Notes: a model not told the origin generated them from the letters alone. A stretch of 64,000 nt of DNA from Flavimaribacter sp039888615 (GCA_039888615.1 JBDQQS010000009.1), one strand, 5' to 3'; counted from the stretch's first letter, positions 7,868 to 17,520 are shown. Made by a program: numbers and translations.

Positions 7868-9136
7868 TTATTTCAGCCAGTCGGGAACGGAATCGAGGCC
7901 GATCAGATCCTCATAGGTCGGGCGCGGGCGAACGACGTGATAGCTGTCGCCCTTGACCAGAACTTCTGGCGCGAGCAGGCGGGTATTGTAGGTGGAGGAC
8001 TGGACAGCGCCATAGGCGCCAGCCGTTCCAACCGCGATCAGGTCGCCCTGCTTCAGCTCCGGCAGAGACCGTTCGCGGGCGAGAAAGTCGCCGCTTTCGC
8101 AGACCGGGCCGACGACGTCGACGACGATATGCGGCGTATCCGCCGGCGGCAGGACGACCGGCCGGATGTCGTGCCATGCATCGTAGAGGGTCGGCCGGAT
8201 AAGATCGTTCATGGCCGCGTCGACAATTGCGAAATTACGAGCGTCGCCGTGCTTCATGTAAAGCACCTCGGTGACCAGAATTCCGGCGTTTCCGGCGATC
8301 ATGCGGCCGGGTTCGAAGATAACCTGGCAGTCGAGCTGGCGCACCTGTTCCAGCACGACGTCGGCATAGGCGCGGGGATCGGGCGGCGGTTCGTTGTCCG
8401 CGCGATAGGGGATGCCGAGCCCGCCGCCGACGTCGACGTGCCGGATCGCATGGCCCGCCGCGCGCAGCTTGCCCACGATCTCCTTCAGAAGCAGGAAGGC
8501 GTCGCCATAGGGCTTCAGGTCGGTGATCTGGCTGCCGATATGCATGTCGATGCCGGTGATCTCGACGCCGGGCATGGCGGCGGCGCGCGCATAGACCGCT
8601 TCGGCGTGTTCAAGGGAAATGCCGAACTTGTTTTCCTTCTTGCCGGTCGAGATCTTGGCGTGGGTGCGGGCGTCGACATCCGGGTTGATGCGGAAGGAGA
8701 CCGGCGCCCGCTTGCCGAGCGCCTGGGCGCGCGCGTTGATCATGTCGAGTTCGGGTTCGGACTCCACATTGAAGCAGAGAATGCCGACCTCGAGCCCGAA
8801 ATCGACTTCGGCCGCCGTCTTGCCGACGCCGGAGAAGACAATCTTCGACGGCTCAATGCCGGCGGCGAGCGCGCGGCGCAACTCGCCTTCCGACACGACG
8901 TCGGCGCCTGCGCCCATTTGCGCCAGAGTCATCAGGACGGCCTGATTGGAGTTGGCCTTCATGGCGTAGCAGACGAGCGCGTCGATGTCCGAAAAGGCCT
9001 CGGCGAAGACACGATAGTGGCGTGTCAGCGTCGCCGTTGAATAGCAATAGAAGGGGGTGCCGACCGCGCGCGCAATGTCGGGAATGCTGACGCCCTCGGC
9101 ATGCAGGACGCCGTCTCGATACTCGAAATGATTCAC
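7868..9136 (-). CDS. lysA: Diaminopimelate decarboxylase
   Basis: This 422-residue PLP enzyme performs the last step of lysine synthesis, meso-diaminopimelate to L-lysine plus CO2. The PLP lysine is K60 in CYAMKANSN, the phosphate-binding glycine motif is HVDVGGGLGIPY, and the active-site cysteine motif is CESGD. Length is normal for LysA. It sits between argH plus the lipoprotein gene and TIGR02302, all on the minus strand with short gaps, a recurring alphaproteobacterial cluster. Confidence 0.96.
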   Translation of the reverse strand: MNHFEYRDGVLHAEGVSIPDIARAVGTPFYCYSTATLTRHYRVFAEAFSDIDALVCYAMKANSNQAVLMTLAQMGAGADVVSEGELRRALAAGIEPSKIVFSGVGKTAAEVDFGLEVGILCFNVESEPELDMINARAQALGKRAPVSFRINPDVDARTHAKISTGKKENKFGISLEHAEAVYARAAAMPGVEITGIDMHIGSQITDLKPYGDAFLLLKEIVGKLRAAGHAIRHVDVGGGLGIPYRADNEPPPDPRAYADVVLEQVRQLDCQVIFEPGRMIAGNAGILVTEVLYMKHGDARNFAIVDAAMNDLIRPTLYDAWHDIRPVVLPPADTPHIVVDVVGPVCESGDFLARERSLPELKQGDLIAVGTAGAYGAVQSSTYNTRLLAPEVLVKGDSYHVVRPRPTYEDLIGLDSVPDWLK

Positions 9137-9145
9137 GGTTTTGGC

Positions 9146-9433
9146 CTACTGGATCAGCGGATCGAGGATGAACGGTCTGTCGGGAGTTCCGCGTTTCTGC
9201 CTGGCTTCATCGCCTTCCCCTTGCGGGCCGGCGCTCGCCGATTGCGGACCGCCGGGGCCTGCCGACTGATCAGTGTTTCCGCCTGACGCATCGTCGGCGG
9301 CGCGCTCGCGCGGAAGCTCCCTCGGATTGGGATCAGGCAGCTTCAGTTCGTTCTTGCGACCGCATCCTGCGGCGACCAGAGCAATCATGGACAGGACGGC
9401 GGCCATCCTCAAATAGGTTACAGCGGTCTTCAT
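9146..9433 (-). CDS. Small LptM-like lipoprotein
   Basis: 95 residues. A signal peptide (MKTAVTYLRMAAVLSMIALVAAGC) ends in a lipobox, LVAAGC, so the Cys at about position 24 should be lipidated. Directly after it comes GRKNELKLPDP, the short 'G-[RK]-x-[GN]-xLxxP' motif found in small lipoproteins between argH and lysA, related to LptM (YifL), which assists the LPS translocon LptD in enterobacteria. The rest is a low-complexity Pro/Gly/Gln tail. I start at ATG 9431-9433; the longer upstream frame lacks a signal-like start. Confidence 0.75.
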   Translation of the reverse strand: MKTAVTYLRMAAVLSMIALVAAGCGRKNELKLPDPNPRELPRERAADDASGGNTDQSAGPGGPQSASAGPQGEGDEARQKRGTPDRPFILDPLIQ

Positions 9434-9527
9434 ATGTTCGCACCTGCCCGATATGCAGTCATTCGAAATAAACCCAGAGACCTTGTAGCGAAGTTCGCGC
9501 CGATTGTGCACCCTGGATTTTGCTTAA

Positions 9528-10916
9528 TTACAGATGCTTGCGCCACCAGGAGATTTGTCTGCGCACTTCATCAGGCGCGGCGCCGCCGAAACTGGTGCGG
9601 CTGGCGACGGAGGCCTCGACGCTCAGCACCGAATAGACGTCGTCGGTGATGGCGTCGTTGATGGACTGCAGGTCGGCGAGATCGAGCCCGGACAGATCGC
9701 ATCCCTTCTCCTCCGCCAGCGCCACCGCCTGCCCTGTGACGTGGTGGGCCTCGCGGAAGGGCAGACCCTCGACACGGACCAGCCAGTCGGCGAGATCGGT
9801 CGCGGTCGAATAGCCGGCGCCGGCGGCGCGGCGCATGGCGTCCGGCAGGACCTGCAGGTCGCGGATCATGCCGGTCATGGCGGCGATGGCCAGTTCAAGC
9901 GTGGCGGCGGCGTCAAAGACCTGCTCCTTGTCCTCCTGCATGTCCTTGGAGTAGGCGAGCGGCAGGCCCTTCATGACAGTGAGCAGCGCAATGAGAGCGC
10001 CGTTGATGCGGCCGGTCTTGGCGCGCACGAGTTCGGCGGCGTCAGGATTCTTCTTCTGTGGCATGATGGACGAGCCGGTCGAGAATGCGTCCGACAGACG
10101 GACGAAGCCGAATTGCGGCGTCGACCAGATGACGATCTCTTCCGCCAGCCGCGAAAGATGCGTGCCGCAAATCGCCGCAGCCGACAGGAACTCCAGGGCG
10201 AAATCGCGGTCCGACACGGTGTCGATGGAGTTGCGTGTCGGGCCGGAAAAACCGAGGGCCTTCGCCGTCTGGTGGCGATCGATCGGAAAGCCCGTGCCGG
10301 CGAGCGCGGCGGCGCCGAGCGGGCATTCGTCAAGCCGGGCGAGCGCGTCGCGCATGCGCGAGCGGTCGCGGGAAAACATTTCGACGTAGGCCATGCAATG
10401 GTGGCCGAAGGTCACCGGCTGCGCCGTCTGGAGGTGCGTGAAGCCGGGCATGACGGTGTCGGCGTGCTCTTCGGCCTTGTCGAGGAAGGCCGTCATCAGC
10501 GCACCGAGCGCCGCCACGGATTTCTCCAGTTCGGCGCGCACCCACATACGGAAATCGACGGCGACCTGATCGTTGCGCGAGCGCGCGGTGTGCAGCCGGC
10601 CGGCCGCGGGGCCGACAAGGTCTGCGAGTCGCGACTCGATGTTCATATGAATGTCTTCGAGCTGTCGCGAAAATGTGAAGGTCCCGGCATTGATTTCGGA
10701 CAGTATAGTGTTCAAACCGGCGACAATCCGGTCGCGGTCGTCGCCGGAGACGATGCCGGTGTCAGCCAGCATGGCGACATGGGCGAGCGAGCCTTCTATA
10801 TCCTGCGCTGACAGCTTGCGGTCGAAATCGATGGATGCATTGATTTCTTCCATGATGGCGTCGGGGCCGGAGGCGAAACGCCCGCCCCACATCTGGTTGG
10901 AGGTTTTACCGGTCAT
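9528..10916 (-). CDS. argH: Argininosuccinate lyase
   Basis: A 462-residue fumarase-superfamily enzyme that splits argininosuccinate into arginine and fumarate. The family signature GSSIMPQKKNPD, which carries the mobile catalytic Ser loop, lies near residue 285. The TARSRNDQVA (about 112) and GFTHLQTAQPV (about 160) regions are the other conserved segments. Length is typical. Its start codon (10914-10916) overlaps a potential start of the divergent tlpA gene, so the two promoters must lie inside each other's coding starts. Confidence 0.96.
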   Translation of the reverse strand: MTGKTSNQMWGGRFASGPDAIMEEINASIDFDRKLSAQDIEGSLAHVAMLADTGIVSGDDRDRIVAGLNTILSEINAGTFTFSRQLEDIHMNIESRLADLVGPAAGRLHTARSRNDQVAVDFRMWVRAELEKSVAALGALMTAFLDKAEEHADTVMPGFTHLQTAQPVTFGHHCMAYVEMFSRDRSRMRDALARLDECPLGAAALAGTGFPIDRHQTAKALGFSGPTRNSIDTVSDRDFALEFLSAAAICGTHLSRLAEEIVIWSTPQFGFVRLSDAFSTGSSIMPQKKNPDAAELVRAKTGRINGALIALLTVMKGLPLAYSKDMQEDKEQVFDAAATLELAIAAMTGMIRDLQVLPDAMRRAAGAGYSTATDLADWLVRVEGLPFREAHHVTGQAVALAEEKGCDLSGLDLADLQSINDAITDDVYSVLSVEASVASRTSFGGAAPDEVRRQISWWRKHL

Positions 10917-10944
10917 GAATGAAGATACTCCGGAGAAGACGTCG

Positions 10945-11625
10945 ATGGCGGCTCAAAAACACAGCAAGCGGTTCCCGGTCAGGACGATCGGCCTCGCCGT
11001 TGTCCTGGTCCTGCTCGCCAGCGCTGTTGCGGTATACGTGAACCAGGCGCCTTCTGGCAACACGCCAGATCAGACGACGGTCGCGGTTTCCGACTGTTCG
11101 GCGGCCGGAGACCTTGGCCGCAGGATCGCGCCGCTCGCCGTGGGCGACATCGCGGCGATGGGGGTCATAGACACGCGCCAGTCGCTTGCGGGCCTTGCCT
11201 TCGACGGACCGGACGGAACGCAAATGACGCTGGGCGATTTCGGCGGCAAGACGCTGCTGGTCAATCTCTGGGCGACCTGGTGCGTGCCCTGCCGCGAAGA
11301 GATGCCCACCCTCGACAGCCTGCAGGCCGAGCTGGGCGGCGAGGACTTCGAGGTCGTGGCGATCAATATAGACACCGGCGGCGACGAAAAACCGAAGAAT
11401 TTTCTCGACGGGATCGGGATCCAGGATCTGGCGTTCTACCGCGACAATTCAATGGGCGTCTTCAACGAGTTGAAGAAGCAGGGCCACGCGGTGGGTTTGC
11501 CGGCGACGCTGCTGATCGACGAGAACGGCTGTCCCGTCTCGCGCATGTTCGGCCCGGCCGACTGGTCCGGCGAAGACGCGAAGGCCTATCTTCAGGCCGC
11601 CATGGCGCCGCAGGGCGAGGACTGA
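10945..11625 (+). CDS. tlpA: TlpA-type membrane-anchored thiol:disulfide reductase
   Basis: 226 residues: a short cytoplasmic tail, one membrane anchor (about 13-33) and a periplasmic thioredoxin domain with the active site WCVPC (C113, C116). TlpA-like proteins keep periplasmic thiols reduced, for example for cytochrome oxidase copper sites or cytochrome c maturation. The start chosen (10945) has CGGAGAAG about 8 nt upstream; an earlier ATG at 10915 would overlap the argH start codon. There is an extra Cys at residue 51. It is convergent with the next gene, 9 nt apart. Confidence 0.88.
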   Translation: MAAQKHSKRFPVRTIGLAVVLVLLASAVAVYVNQAPSGNTPDQTTVAVSDCSAAGDLGRRIAPLAVGDIAAMGVIDTRQSLAGLAFDGPDGTQMTLGDFGGKTLLVNLWATWCVPCREEMPTLDSLQAELGGEDFEVVAINIDTGGDEKPKNFLDGIGIQDLAFYRDNSMGVFNELKKQGHAVGLPATLLIDENGCPVSRMFGPADWSGEDAKAYLQAAMAPQGED

Positions 11626-11634
11626 CGGGCGAAA

Positions 11635-12507
11635 TCAGGCGCTGTCTTCGTCAAGCCGCAATCCGGTCTTGTCTTCGACATAACGCACGAAGGCGGTGAC
11701 CGGCGCGCCCGGTCCGAGCTTTTCATCCGCGTCTTCCCATATGGCCCGTCCCGCCTCGAGAAACGGCAGGTCGAGGCCCAGTTCGCGGCCGAGGCGCGTT
11801 GCGATCTCGACATCCTTGTGCATGAGCGACAGCTTGAAGCCGTCCTCGAATTTTCGGTTCAGCACATCCTGATGCAGTCGCTCGGTGGTCCAGAAACTCT
11901 GACCGGTGGAGACGTTGAGGACATCCGCCATGGCGGATGGATCAAGACCATAGGCCTTGCCGATCAACATCGCCTCTGTCGTTCCGATAACGGTCATGGC
12001 GGTGATGATGTTGTTGATGGTCTTCATCGCATGGCCTGCGCCCAGTGGACCGACATGGTGCGTCGCCTTGCCCATGACGTCGAGGAGCGGCCTCGCCCGG
12101 GTGACATCGGCGTCCGATCCGCCGACCATGAAAACGAGCGTTGCGCTTTCCGCGCCCCAACTGGCGCCGGAAACGGGCGCGTCGACCATCGAAACGCCTT
12201 TTTCAGCCAGCCTCTGAGCAGTCTCCCGCGTGAGCCACGGTTCGGCGGAGCTCGTATCGACCAGCAGCGACCCGGCCTTGCAAACGGGCAGGATTTCATC
12301 GACGACTGATGCGACCACGCCGCCGTGCGGCAGCATGGTGATGATGATGTCGGCGTCCTGCGTTGCTTCCGCCGCCGATTGTCTTCGGTCCATGTCCTTT
12401 CCCGCCTCCGGGTCGAGGTCGTAACCGACCACCTTGTAACCCGCTGTAGCGAAATGACGCGCCATGGCGCCGCCCATGACGCCAAGCCCGATGAAACAGA
12501 TCTGCAT
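11635..12507 (-). CDS. NAD(P)-dependent beta-hydroxyacid dehydrogenase (3-hydroxyisobutyrate dehydrogenase-like)
   Basis: 290 residues. The N-terminal Rossmann motif GLGVMGGAMARHFATAGY (about residues 7-24) is followed by the substrate loop VDAPVSGASWGAESATL and the catalytic lysine region GHAMKTINN. These are the three signatures of the 3-hydroxyisobutyrate/tartronate semialdehyde reductase family. The exact substrate (valine catabolism, glyoxylate or succinic semialdehyde) cannot be decided from sequence. Upstream GGGAGG lies 5 nt before the ATG. Confidence 0.85.
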   Translation of the reverse strand: MQICFIGLGVMGGAMARHFATAGYKVVGYDLDPEAGKDMDRRQSAAEATQDADIIITMLPHGGVVASVVDEILPVCKAGSLLVDTSSAEPWLTRETAQRLAEKGVSMVDAPVSGASWGAESATLVFMVGGSDADVTRARPLLDVMGKATHHVGPLGAGHAMKTINNIITAMTVIGTTEAMLIGKAYGLDPSAMADVLNVSTGQSFWTTERLHQDVLNRKFEDGFKLSLMHKDVEIATRLGRELGLDLPFLEAGRAIWEDADEKLGPGAPVTAFVRYVEDKTGLRLDEDSA

Positions 12508-12531
12508 TGCTCCCCTCCCTTGAATGCCGGA

Positions 12532-13941
12532 TCATTCCGGCCGTGCGCCCTGCGACCAGACTGAAAGCGGGTGTTCGAGCCCCCGGATCGCCTGATCCGG
12601 GTGCAGCTTCAGCTCCTCGAACTCCCGGCCGTCGCCATGACCGTTGCGTTCGGATTTCGCCTTGCACACCAGTTCGTCGCTGGCGACGAGATTGCACTGG
12701 AGACTGCGCGTCAGCGCCTCCAGCCGGCTTGCGGCGTTGACCGTCGTGCCGATGACGGCGAATTCCAGACGGTTGGCGCCGATGTCGCCGAGCACGACCG
12801 GACCGTAGTGCAGGCCGAAACCGGCCCTGATTTCCGGCAGTCCGTGGGCGCTGCGAATACTGTTGAATTCCTCCAGGCTCTTCATCATGGCCTGGGCGCA
12901 GCGCAACGCGTTGTAGGCGTCTTCTTCCCCGGCGATCGGCGTGCCGAAGGTCGCCATCAGCCCGTCGCCGAGATATTTGTCGAGCGTGCCGCCAAACCGG
13001 AAGACCTCGCGCTCCATCCGTCCATGGAATTCGCGCAGCATGCGGATCACCTCTTCCGGCTCCTGTCCGTCGGAGAGTTTGGTGAAACCGACGATGTCGA
13101 CGAAAAGCACCGCCACATTCTGGGTGCGGACCTGTTTCAGGGGATCGTCATTGTGCGACAGTTCCTCGACCACGTTGGGAGAGAAATACCGGGCGAGGTT
13201 GGTGCGCTCCCGCTCGACGGCGGCGTGGCTGCGCAGCAGGTCGCCCGCGCGTTTTACCGCGAGCGCCAGGATTCCGGCCACGAGCAGAAAGGCGATGAGC
13301 TCCTGGAAGCGCAGGCCGAAATCGATGGCGTTGGGATCGAGCATGTGGGCGAGTTGCTGATCGGGCGCAAACAGCGCATAGATCGCCTCGCTCCATTCCG
13401 GGTGCGCGTTGGGGAAGAAATAGACATAGGCGACGCCGAGGACCCATAGCCCGGTCGTCCACGTCGCAAAGGCGAAGCAGGTTCGCCAGGAATAGTGCAA
13501 CGTGCCTGCGGCAAGCAGCACGAAGAAGAACATGAAGGCGTTATAGCGATATTGCATGGCTGTCGGCCATTCGGAATTGTCGAACGGGTTCGGCGCCACC
13601 GTGATCAGCGTCATCAGCACGAGATCGCAAAACAGGAGGAACAGTTCCGCGCGGGACTGACCGACAGTGCCGACCTTGAGCTGGATCCAGCCGATAACAG
13701 AAAAAAGCACCAGATATGCGTGATAATAGAGGACGCCCCATTGCGGATTCACGATGGGCAGCATGACGGCGATGATCGCCATTGCGATCCATCGCGCCTG
13801 CACAGCGAGCAGCAGGCCTGATTGCTTCGCCCTGACCAGGGCGGCGTCGGCGTATTCCTCCGCCTCGCGTTTCGACTCTGCGAATGTATCCTGCGTGAAC
13901 TGGGTTAGCGGGACGCCAGGCGGTTCGGCGAATGCGGTCAC
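12532..13941 (-). CDS. Membrane-bound class III adenylate/guanylate cyclase
   Basis: 469 residues. The N-terminal half holds about six membrane helices (about 35-245). After a linker with DLLRSHAAVERERTNLARYFSPN comes the catalytic domain, with the metal-binding aspartate in FVDIVGFTKLSDGQ, the second metal site KYLGDGLMATFG and the transition-state region NAASRLEALTR. It should make cAMP or cGMP in response to a membrane signal. I use the GTG at 13939-13941, which has GGAGGG about 8 nt upstream; the open frame extends further but without an RBS. Confidence 0.87.
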   Translation of the reverse strand: MTAFAEPPGVPLTQFTQDTFAESKREAEEYADAALVRAKQSGLLLAVQARWIAMAIIAVMLPIVNPQWGVLYYHAYLVLFSVIGWIQLKVGTVGQSRAELFLLFCDLVLMTLITVAPNPFDNSEWPTAMQYRYNAFMFFFVLLAAGTLHYSWRTCFAFATWTTGLWVLGVAYVYFFPNAHPEWSEAIYALFAPDQQLAHMLDPNAIDFGLRFQELIAFLLVAGILALAVKRAGDLLRSHAAVERERTNLARYFSPNVVEELSHNDDPLKQVRTQNVAVLFVDIVGFTKLSDGQEPEEVIRMLREFHGRMEREVFRFGGTLDKYLGDGLMATFGTPIAGEEDAYNALRCAQAMMKSLEEFNSIRSAHGLPEIRAGFGLHYGPVVLGDIGANRLEFAVIGTTVNAASRLEALTRSLQCNLVASDELVCKAKSERNGHGDGREFEELKLHPDQAIRGLEHPLSVWSQGARPE

Positions 13942-14022
13942 GATCACTGCCCTCCATCGTGGATTGCGCGGGTAACATATGGGTTGGCGACAGACCAATA
14001 CCAGATTGCATGGTTGCAATCT

Positions 14023-14529
14023 TCAGATCAACTTTTCGTAGATCGCATGGTTCTCATCGTCGAAGCAGACGAAATTCAGCGTCTCTAGCCGGTCGCCCAA
14101 CGGGAATGACCTGACGGCCGCAATGGCGATTTCGGCGGCCTCGCGTTTCGGAAAACGATAGACGCCCGTACTGATGTTGGGAAAGGAGATGCTGCGGATA
14201 TCGCGCCCGATCGCAAAATCGAGACAGGATCGGTAGCAGCTTTCAAGCAGCTCCGCTTCACTATCGCCGCCGCCGTTCCAGATCGGACCGACGGTGTGGA
14301 TGACATAGTTCGCCGGGAGGTCGCCGGCCGTCGTGATGACGGCGTCTCCCGGCGCGCAAGGCCCTTGTCTGCTGACAATCTCCTTGCAGGCTTCGAGAAT
14401 GGAAGGACCGCCCCTGAGGTGGATTGCGCCATCGACGCCCCCGCCGCCCATCAGCGAGGAGTTTGCGGCGTTGACGATTGCATCGGCGGCCACCGTCGTT
14501 ATGTCGGCCTTCAGAAGATTGATTTTCAT
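14023..14529 (-). CDS. O-acetyl-ADP-ribose deacetylase, macrodomain protein
   Basis: 168 residues, a single macrodomain. It shows the ADP-ribose-binding motifs DAIVNAANSSLMGGGGVDGAIH (residues about 16-37) and ISFPNISTGVYRFP, and the GDAVITTAG strand, as in bacterial YmdB/MacroD enzymes that remove acetate from O-acetyl-ADP-ribose or reverse mono-ADP-ribosylation. It lies 10 nt after a thioredoxin-like gene and is probably cotranscribed with it. Confidence 0.9.
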   Translation of the reverse strand: MKINLLKADITTVAADAIVNAANSSLMGGGGVDGAIHLRGGPSILEACKEIVSRQGPCAPGDAVITTAGDLPANYVIHTVGPIWNGGGDSEAELLESCYRSCLDFAIGRDIRSISFPNISTGVYRFPKREAAEIAIAAVRSFPLGDRLETLNFVCFDDENHAIYEKLI

Positions 14530-14539
14530 TGCGCAGACG

Positions 14540-15010
14540 TCATCCCGGGTATTTCGCGAGCGCAGACTTCATCATCCGCTGGAGATCGCCCGGAGAGTCC
14601 GTATCCAGAAGATGAGGGTAGTCCTTGTAGCGTCCGGTGAGGCCGGAAACGAGCCGACCCCGCGGCGACAGAACCATTGTTCGCGGGATATAGACGCCAT
14701 AGGCGCCGTATCGCGCCTTGATATCCGCCTCGGTGTCCCGGTCGACGAGCACCATGACCATCGATTTGGACAAATTGACGACCGACCGGTTGTAGAACTG
14801 GCGACGGTAACGCCGGCAATGGGGGCACCAGGTCGTGTGGAAGACGACCAGTATGGGTCTGTTTGTGCTGCGGGCCTCCGCCAGTCCGTCCTGGAAGGTT
14901 TTCCAGTCGATATTCGCGCCGTTCCAGCGATTGGCGATTTTGGGCGCGTCGGCATAGGCGCAGGTCGCGGCCCAGACAAAAACGATTGCCGCAAGAAATA
15001 GTCTGGTCAT
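14540..15010 (-). CDS. Secreted thioredoxin-like protein
   Basis: 156 residues. A Sec signal peptide (MTRLFLAAIVFVWAATCAYADA) precedes a thioredoxin fold with the active site WCPHC (C62, C65), in the sequence VVFHTTWCPHCRRYRR, and the cis-Pro region VYIPRTMVLSP. This fits the thioredoxin_7/DUF255-type periplasmic group rather than DsbA or TlpA. It probably acts on disulfides in the periplasm; partners are unknown. Stop and next start (macrodomain gene) are 10 nt apart. Confidence 0.8.
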   Translation of the reverse strand: MTRLFLAAIVFVWAATCAYADAPKIANRWNGANIDWKTFQDGLAEARSTNRPILVVFHTTWCPHCRRYRRQFYNRSVVNLSKSMVMVLVDRDTEADIKARYGAYGVYIPRTMVLSPRGRLVSGLTGRYKDYPHLLDTDSPGDLQRMMKSALAKYPG

Positions 15011-15082
15011 GAAATGCGTTCCCCATATTATGAAACCCAGACTATCATAACTTCCGGCTTCATGCGCGCTGGCGGCGCACTG

Positions 15083-16504
15083 TCACCTTCGCCAGAAGGC
15101 TGGCATAAAAAGCGCGAAGACGCACATGATTTCCAGCCGGCCGATAATCATTTCGCCAGCCAGCATCCATTTGGCGAGATCCGGCAGATCGGCGAAATTC
15201 CCGGCCGGACCTATGACGCCGCCGATCCCTGGCCCCACATTGGCGAGCGCTGTGGCGGAGGCGCTAGCCGCGGTGGCGAAGTCCATTCCCATCAGAGAAT
15301 AGACCAGGGCGCAAAAGAGGAATGTGATCGCGTAGAGAAAGGAGAAGATCATGACGGACGTCGAGACTTCATCCTCGATGCGACGCTCGCCATAACGCGG
15401 GATGACGATCCAGTTCGGCCGCACAAGCCGGCTCAGCGTAGCGTTGACGACCTGGTGGAGGATCACGAAGCGGAACTGCTTGAATCCGCCGGCAGTCGAT
15501 CCGGCGCATCCGCCGACAAAGGTGATGATGAAGAAGACGCCGACGGCGGCTGGTCCCCACAAGAGATAGTCTTCGGATGCGAACCCTGTCGTTGTCACCA
15601 CTGAAACGACGTTGAAAAGCACCGGCGCGAGGTCGTGTATGTCCGCTTCCGGATGGAATCCGGCGCGATACAGGACAATCGCCAGCGTGGTGAAGACTAT
15701 GACGCCAGCATAGTAGCGGATCTGGACGTCGTTCTGCCAGGACCCGGTCGAAAGCCTGATGAGAAAGAGAAACGGAACGCCGCCGATGAACATGAAGACT
15801 GTGGAGACAAGCAACATCCCGTTTGTCGCGAAATGGCCCATGGATTCGTCGGAGGTCGAGAAGCCGCCGGTCGACACCGTCGTCATGGCGTGATTGATCG
15901 CCTCGAAGCTGGACATGCCGAGAAAGCGATAAGCGATCGTGCAGGCAAGCGTCAGCGCAACATAGATCAGCAGGATCCGCTCGGCGTATTGCTCGGTTTT
16001 CGGAAACGGCTTGTCGGCAGTGTCGGAAGATTCCAGAGAAAACATCTGCTGACCGCCGCTTCGCATGAAGGGAAGCATCGAAATTCCGAGCACGACGATG
16101 CCGAGGCCGCCGATCCACTGGTTGATCGAGCGCCAGAGCAGAATGCCTGGCGGCATCTCGTCCAGTCCCGTCAGAATTGTCGATCCGGTGGTTGTAAGAC
16201 CCGACGCGGCTTCAAAAAAGGCGTCGGTGAAACTCAGATCGAGGCCCGACAGGAAAAAGGGAATGGCGGAGGCGGCGCTGAACAGGACCCACACCAGCGT
16301 CACGAACACGAACACGGAACGCCGCGATATGTGCGGCGTCTGGCGTCGGGCTGCGAAGAAGACAAGGCTGCTGAGAAAGACGACTGCGAGCGAAGAGGCG
16401 AGAAACACCCGCCAGTCAGGATTGCCGACGGCGAAATCCACCACGCACGGAACGAGCATCGACGCGCCGAGAATGCCCAGAAGCACTGAGAGGGTCTGGA
16501 TCAT
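15083..16504 (-). CDS. TrkH-family potassium uptake membrane subunit
   Basis: 473 residues with the four-repeat pore architecture of TrkH/KtrB. Filter-like segments can be seen in ASGLTTTGSTIL, MTTVSTGGFSTSDES, VVTTTGFASEDYLLWG and ANVGPGIGGVIG, each with the conserved Gly. The conserved GGAGSTAG-type motif appears as GGCAGSTAGGFK. It takes up K+, normally gated by the cytoplasmic TrkA, which is not in this window. No other transporter subunit is adjacent. Confidence 0.92.
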   Translation of the reverse strand: MIQTLSVLLGILGASMLVPCVVDFAVGNPDWRVFLASSLAVVFLSSLVFFAARRQTPHISRRSVFVFVTLVWVLFSAASAIPFFLSGLDLSFTDAFFEAASGLTTTGSTILTGLDEMPPGILLWRSINQWIGGLGIVVLGISMLPFMRSGGQQMFSLESSDTADKPFPKTEQYAERILLIYVALTLACTIAYRFLGMSSFEAINHAMTTVSTGGFSTSDESMGHFATNGMLLVSTVFMFIGGVPFLFLIRLSTGSWQNDVQIRYYAGVIVFTTLAIVLYRAGFHPEADIHDLAPVLFNVVSVVTTTGFASEDYLLWGPAAVGVFFIITFVGGCAGSTAGGFKQFRFVILHQVVNATLSRLVRPNWIVIPRYGERRIEDEVSTSVMIFSFLYAITFLFCALVYSLMGMDFATAASASATALANVGPGIGGVIGPAGNFADLPDLAKWMLAGEMIIGRLEIMCVFALFMPAFWRR

Positions 16505-16570
16505 TCAGTCCTCCCTCCCATTTGTGACCCCGGTCATTTCTGGCGTTTAAGAGCCTCCACGGGCGCGTTG

Positions 16571-17452
16571 TCAGCGGGTTGGAACGGGGGTTTCTCCCCG
16601 GTAGTCATAGAAGCCGCGACCGGTCTTTTGGCCGAGCCAGCCAGCCTCGACATACTTCACCAGCAGCGGACAGGGGCGATACTTCGAATCGGCGAGGCCG
16701 TCATAGAGCACCTGCATGATGGACAGGCAGGTGTCGAGGCCGATGAAATCCGCCAGCTGCAGCGGGCCCATGGGATGGTTGGCGCCCAGCCGCATGGCCG
16801 TGTCGATCGCCTCGACGCTGCCGACGCCTTCATACAGCGTATAGATCGCCTCGTTGATCATTGGCAGCAGGATGCGATTGACGATGAAGGCCGGGAAATC
16901 CTCGGCCACGGTCACGGTCTTGTCGAGCGAGCCGACGAAATTGCGCGACGCTTCGAAGGTGACGTCTTCGGTGGCGATGCCGCGCACCAGTTCGACCAGC
17001 TTCATGATCGGAACCGGATTCATGAAATGAATGCCGATGAAGCGTTCGGGCCGATCCGTGGAGGACGCAAGCCGCGTGATGGAAAGCGATGACGTGTTTG
17101 TCGCCAGGATCGCTTCCGGATTGAGGATAGGGCACAGATTGGCGAAGATCTTGCGCTTGACCGTCTCGTCTTCGGTCGCGGCTTCGATCACAAGATCCAG
17201 CGATGCGAGGTCGGCGACCGCCGGGGCGGCGTGAATGCGCGAAAGCGCGGATTCGCGCTCCTTGTCTTCCATTTTTCCGGACGACACCTGACGCGCCATG
17301 TTGCCGTTGATGGTGGCCAGACCGTCCTTGATGCGGTCTTCCGAAATATCGTGAAGCCTGACGTCATATCCGGCGACGGCGCAGACATGAGCGATCCCGC
17401 TGCCCATCTGGCCCGCCCCGATGATCCCGACCGTCTTGATTGCGTTGCCCAT
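16571..17452 (-). CDS. 3-hydroxybutyryl-CoA dehydrogenase
   Basis: 293 residues. The NAD-binding motif GIIGAGQMGSGIAHVCA (from about residue 8), the catalytic His in GIHFMNPVPIMKLVE, and the C-terminal DTAMRLGANHPMGPLQLADFIGLD are diagnostic of short-chain 3-hydroxyacyl-CoA dehydrogenases (Hbd/PaaH). It interconverts 3-hydroxybutyryl-CoA and acetoacetyl-CoA. It follows etfBA, so the three genes fit one fatty-acid or butyrate oxidation unit, although a terminator separates them. I start at the second Met (MGNAIKTVG); the first gives three more residues. Confidence 0.92.
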   Translation of the reverse strand: MGNAIKTVGIIGAGQMGSGIAHVCAVAGYDVRLHDISEDRIKDGLATINGNMARQVSSGKMEDKERESALSRIHAAPAVADLASLDLVIEAATEDETVKRKIFANLCPILNPEAILATNTSSLSITRLASSTDRPERFIGIHFMNPVPIMKLVELVRGIATEDVTFEASRNFVGSLDKTVTVAEDFPAFIVNRILLPMINEAIYTLYEGVGSVEAIDTAMRLGANHPMGPLQLADFIGLDTCLSIMQVLYDGLADSKYRPCPLLVKYVEAGWLGQKTGRGFYDYRGETPVPTR

Positions 17453-17484
17453 GGCTGTCATCCGTAAATATCAAGCGAAACAAA

Positions 17485-17520
17485 AATAAATGGCCGGGAA
17501 GACAACGTCCAGCCCGGCCA
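17485..17520 (-). terminator. Rho-independent terminator after etfA
   Basis: TGGCCGGG and CCCGGCCA form an 8-bp stem around a 14-nt loop (17491-17520). Read on the minus strand the stem is followed by ATTTATTTTTG. It lies 29 nt after the etfA stop and only about 30 nt before the hbd start, so hbd transcription must come from read-through or from a promoter overlapping this hairpin. Confidence 0.75.
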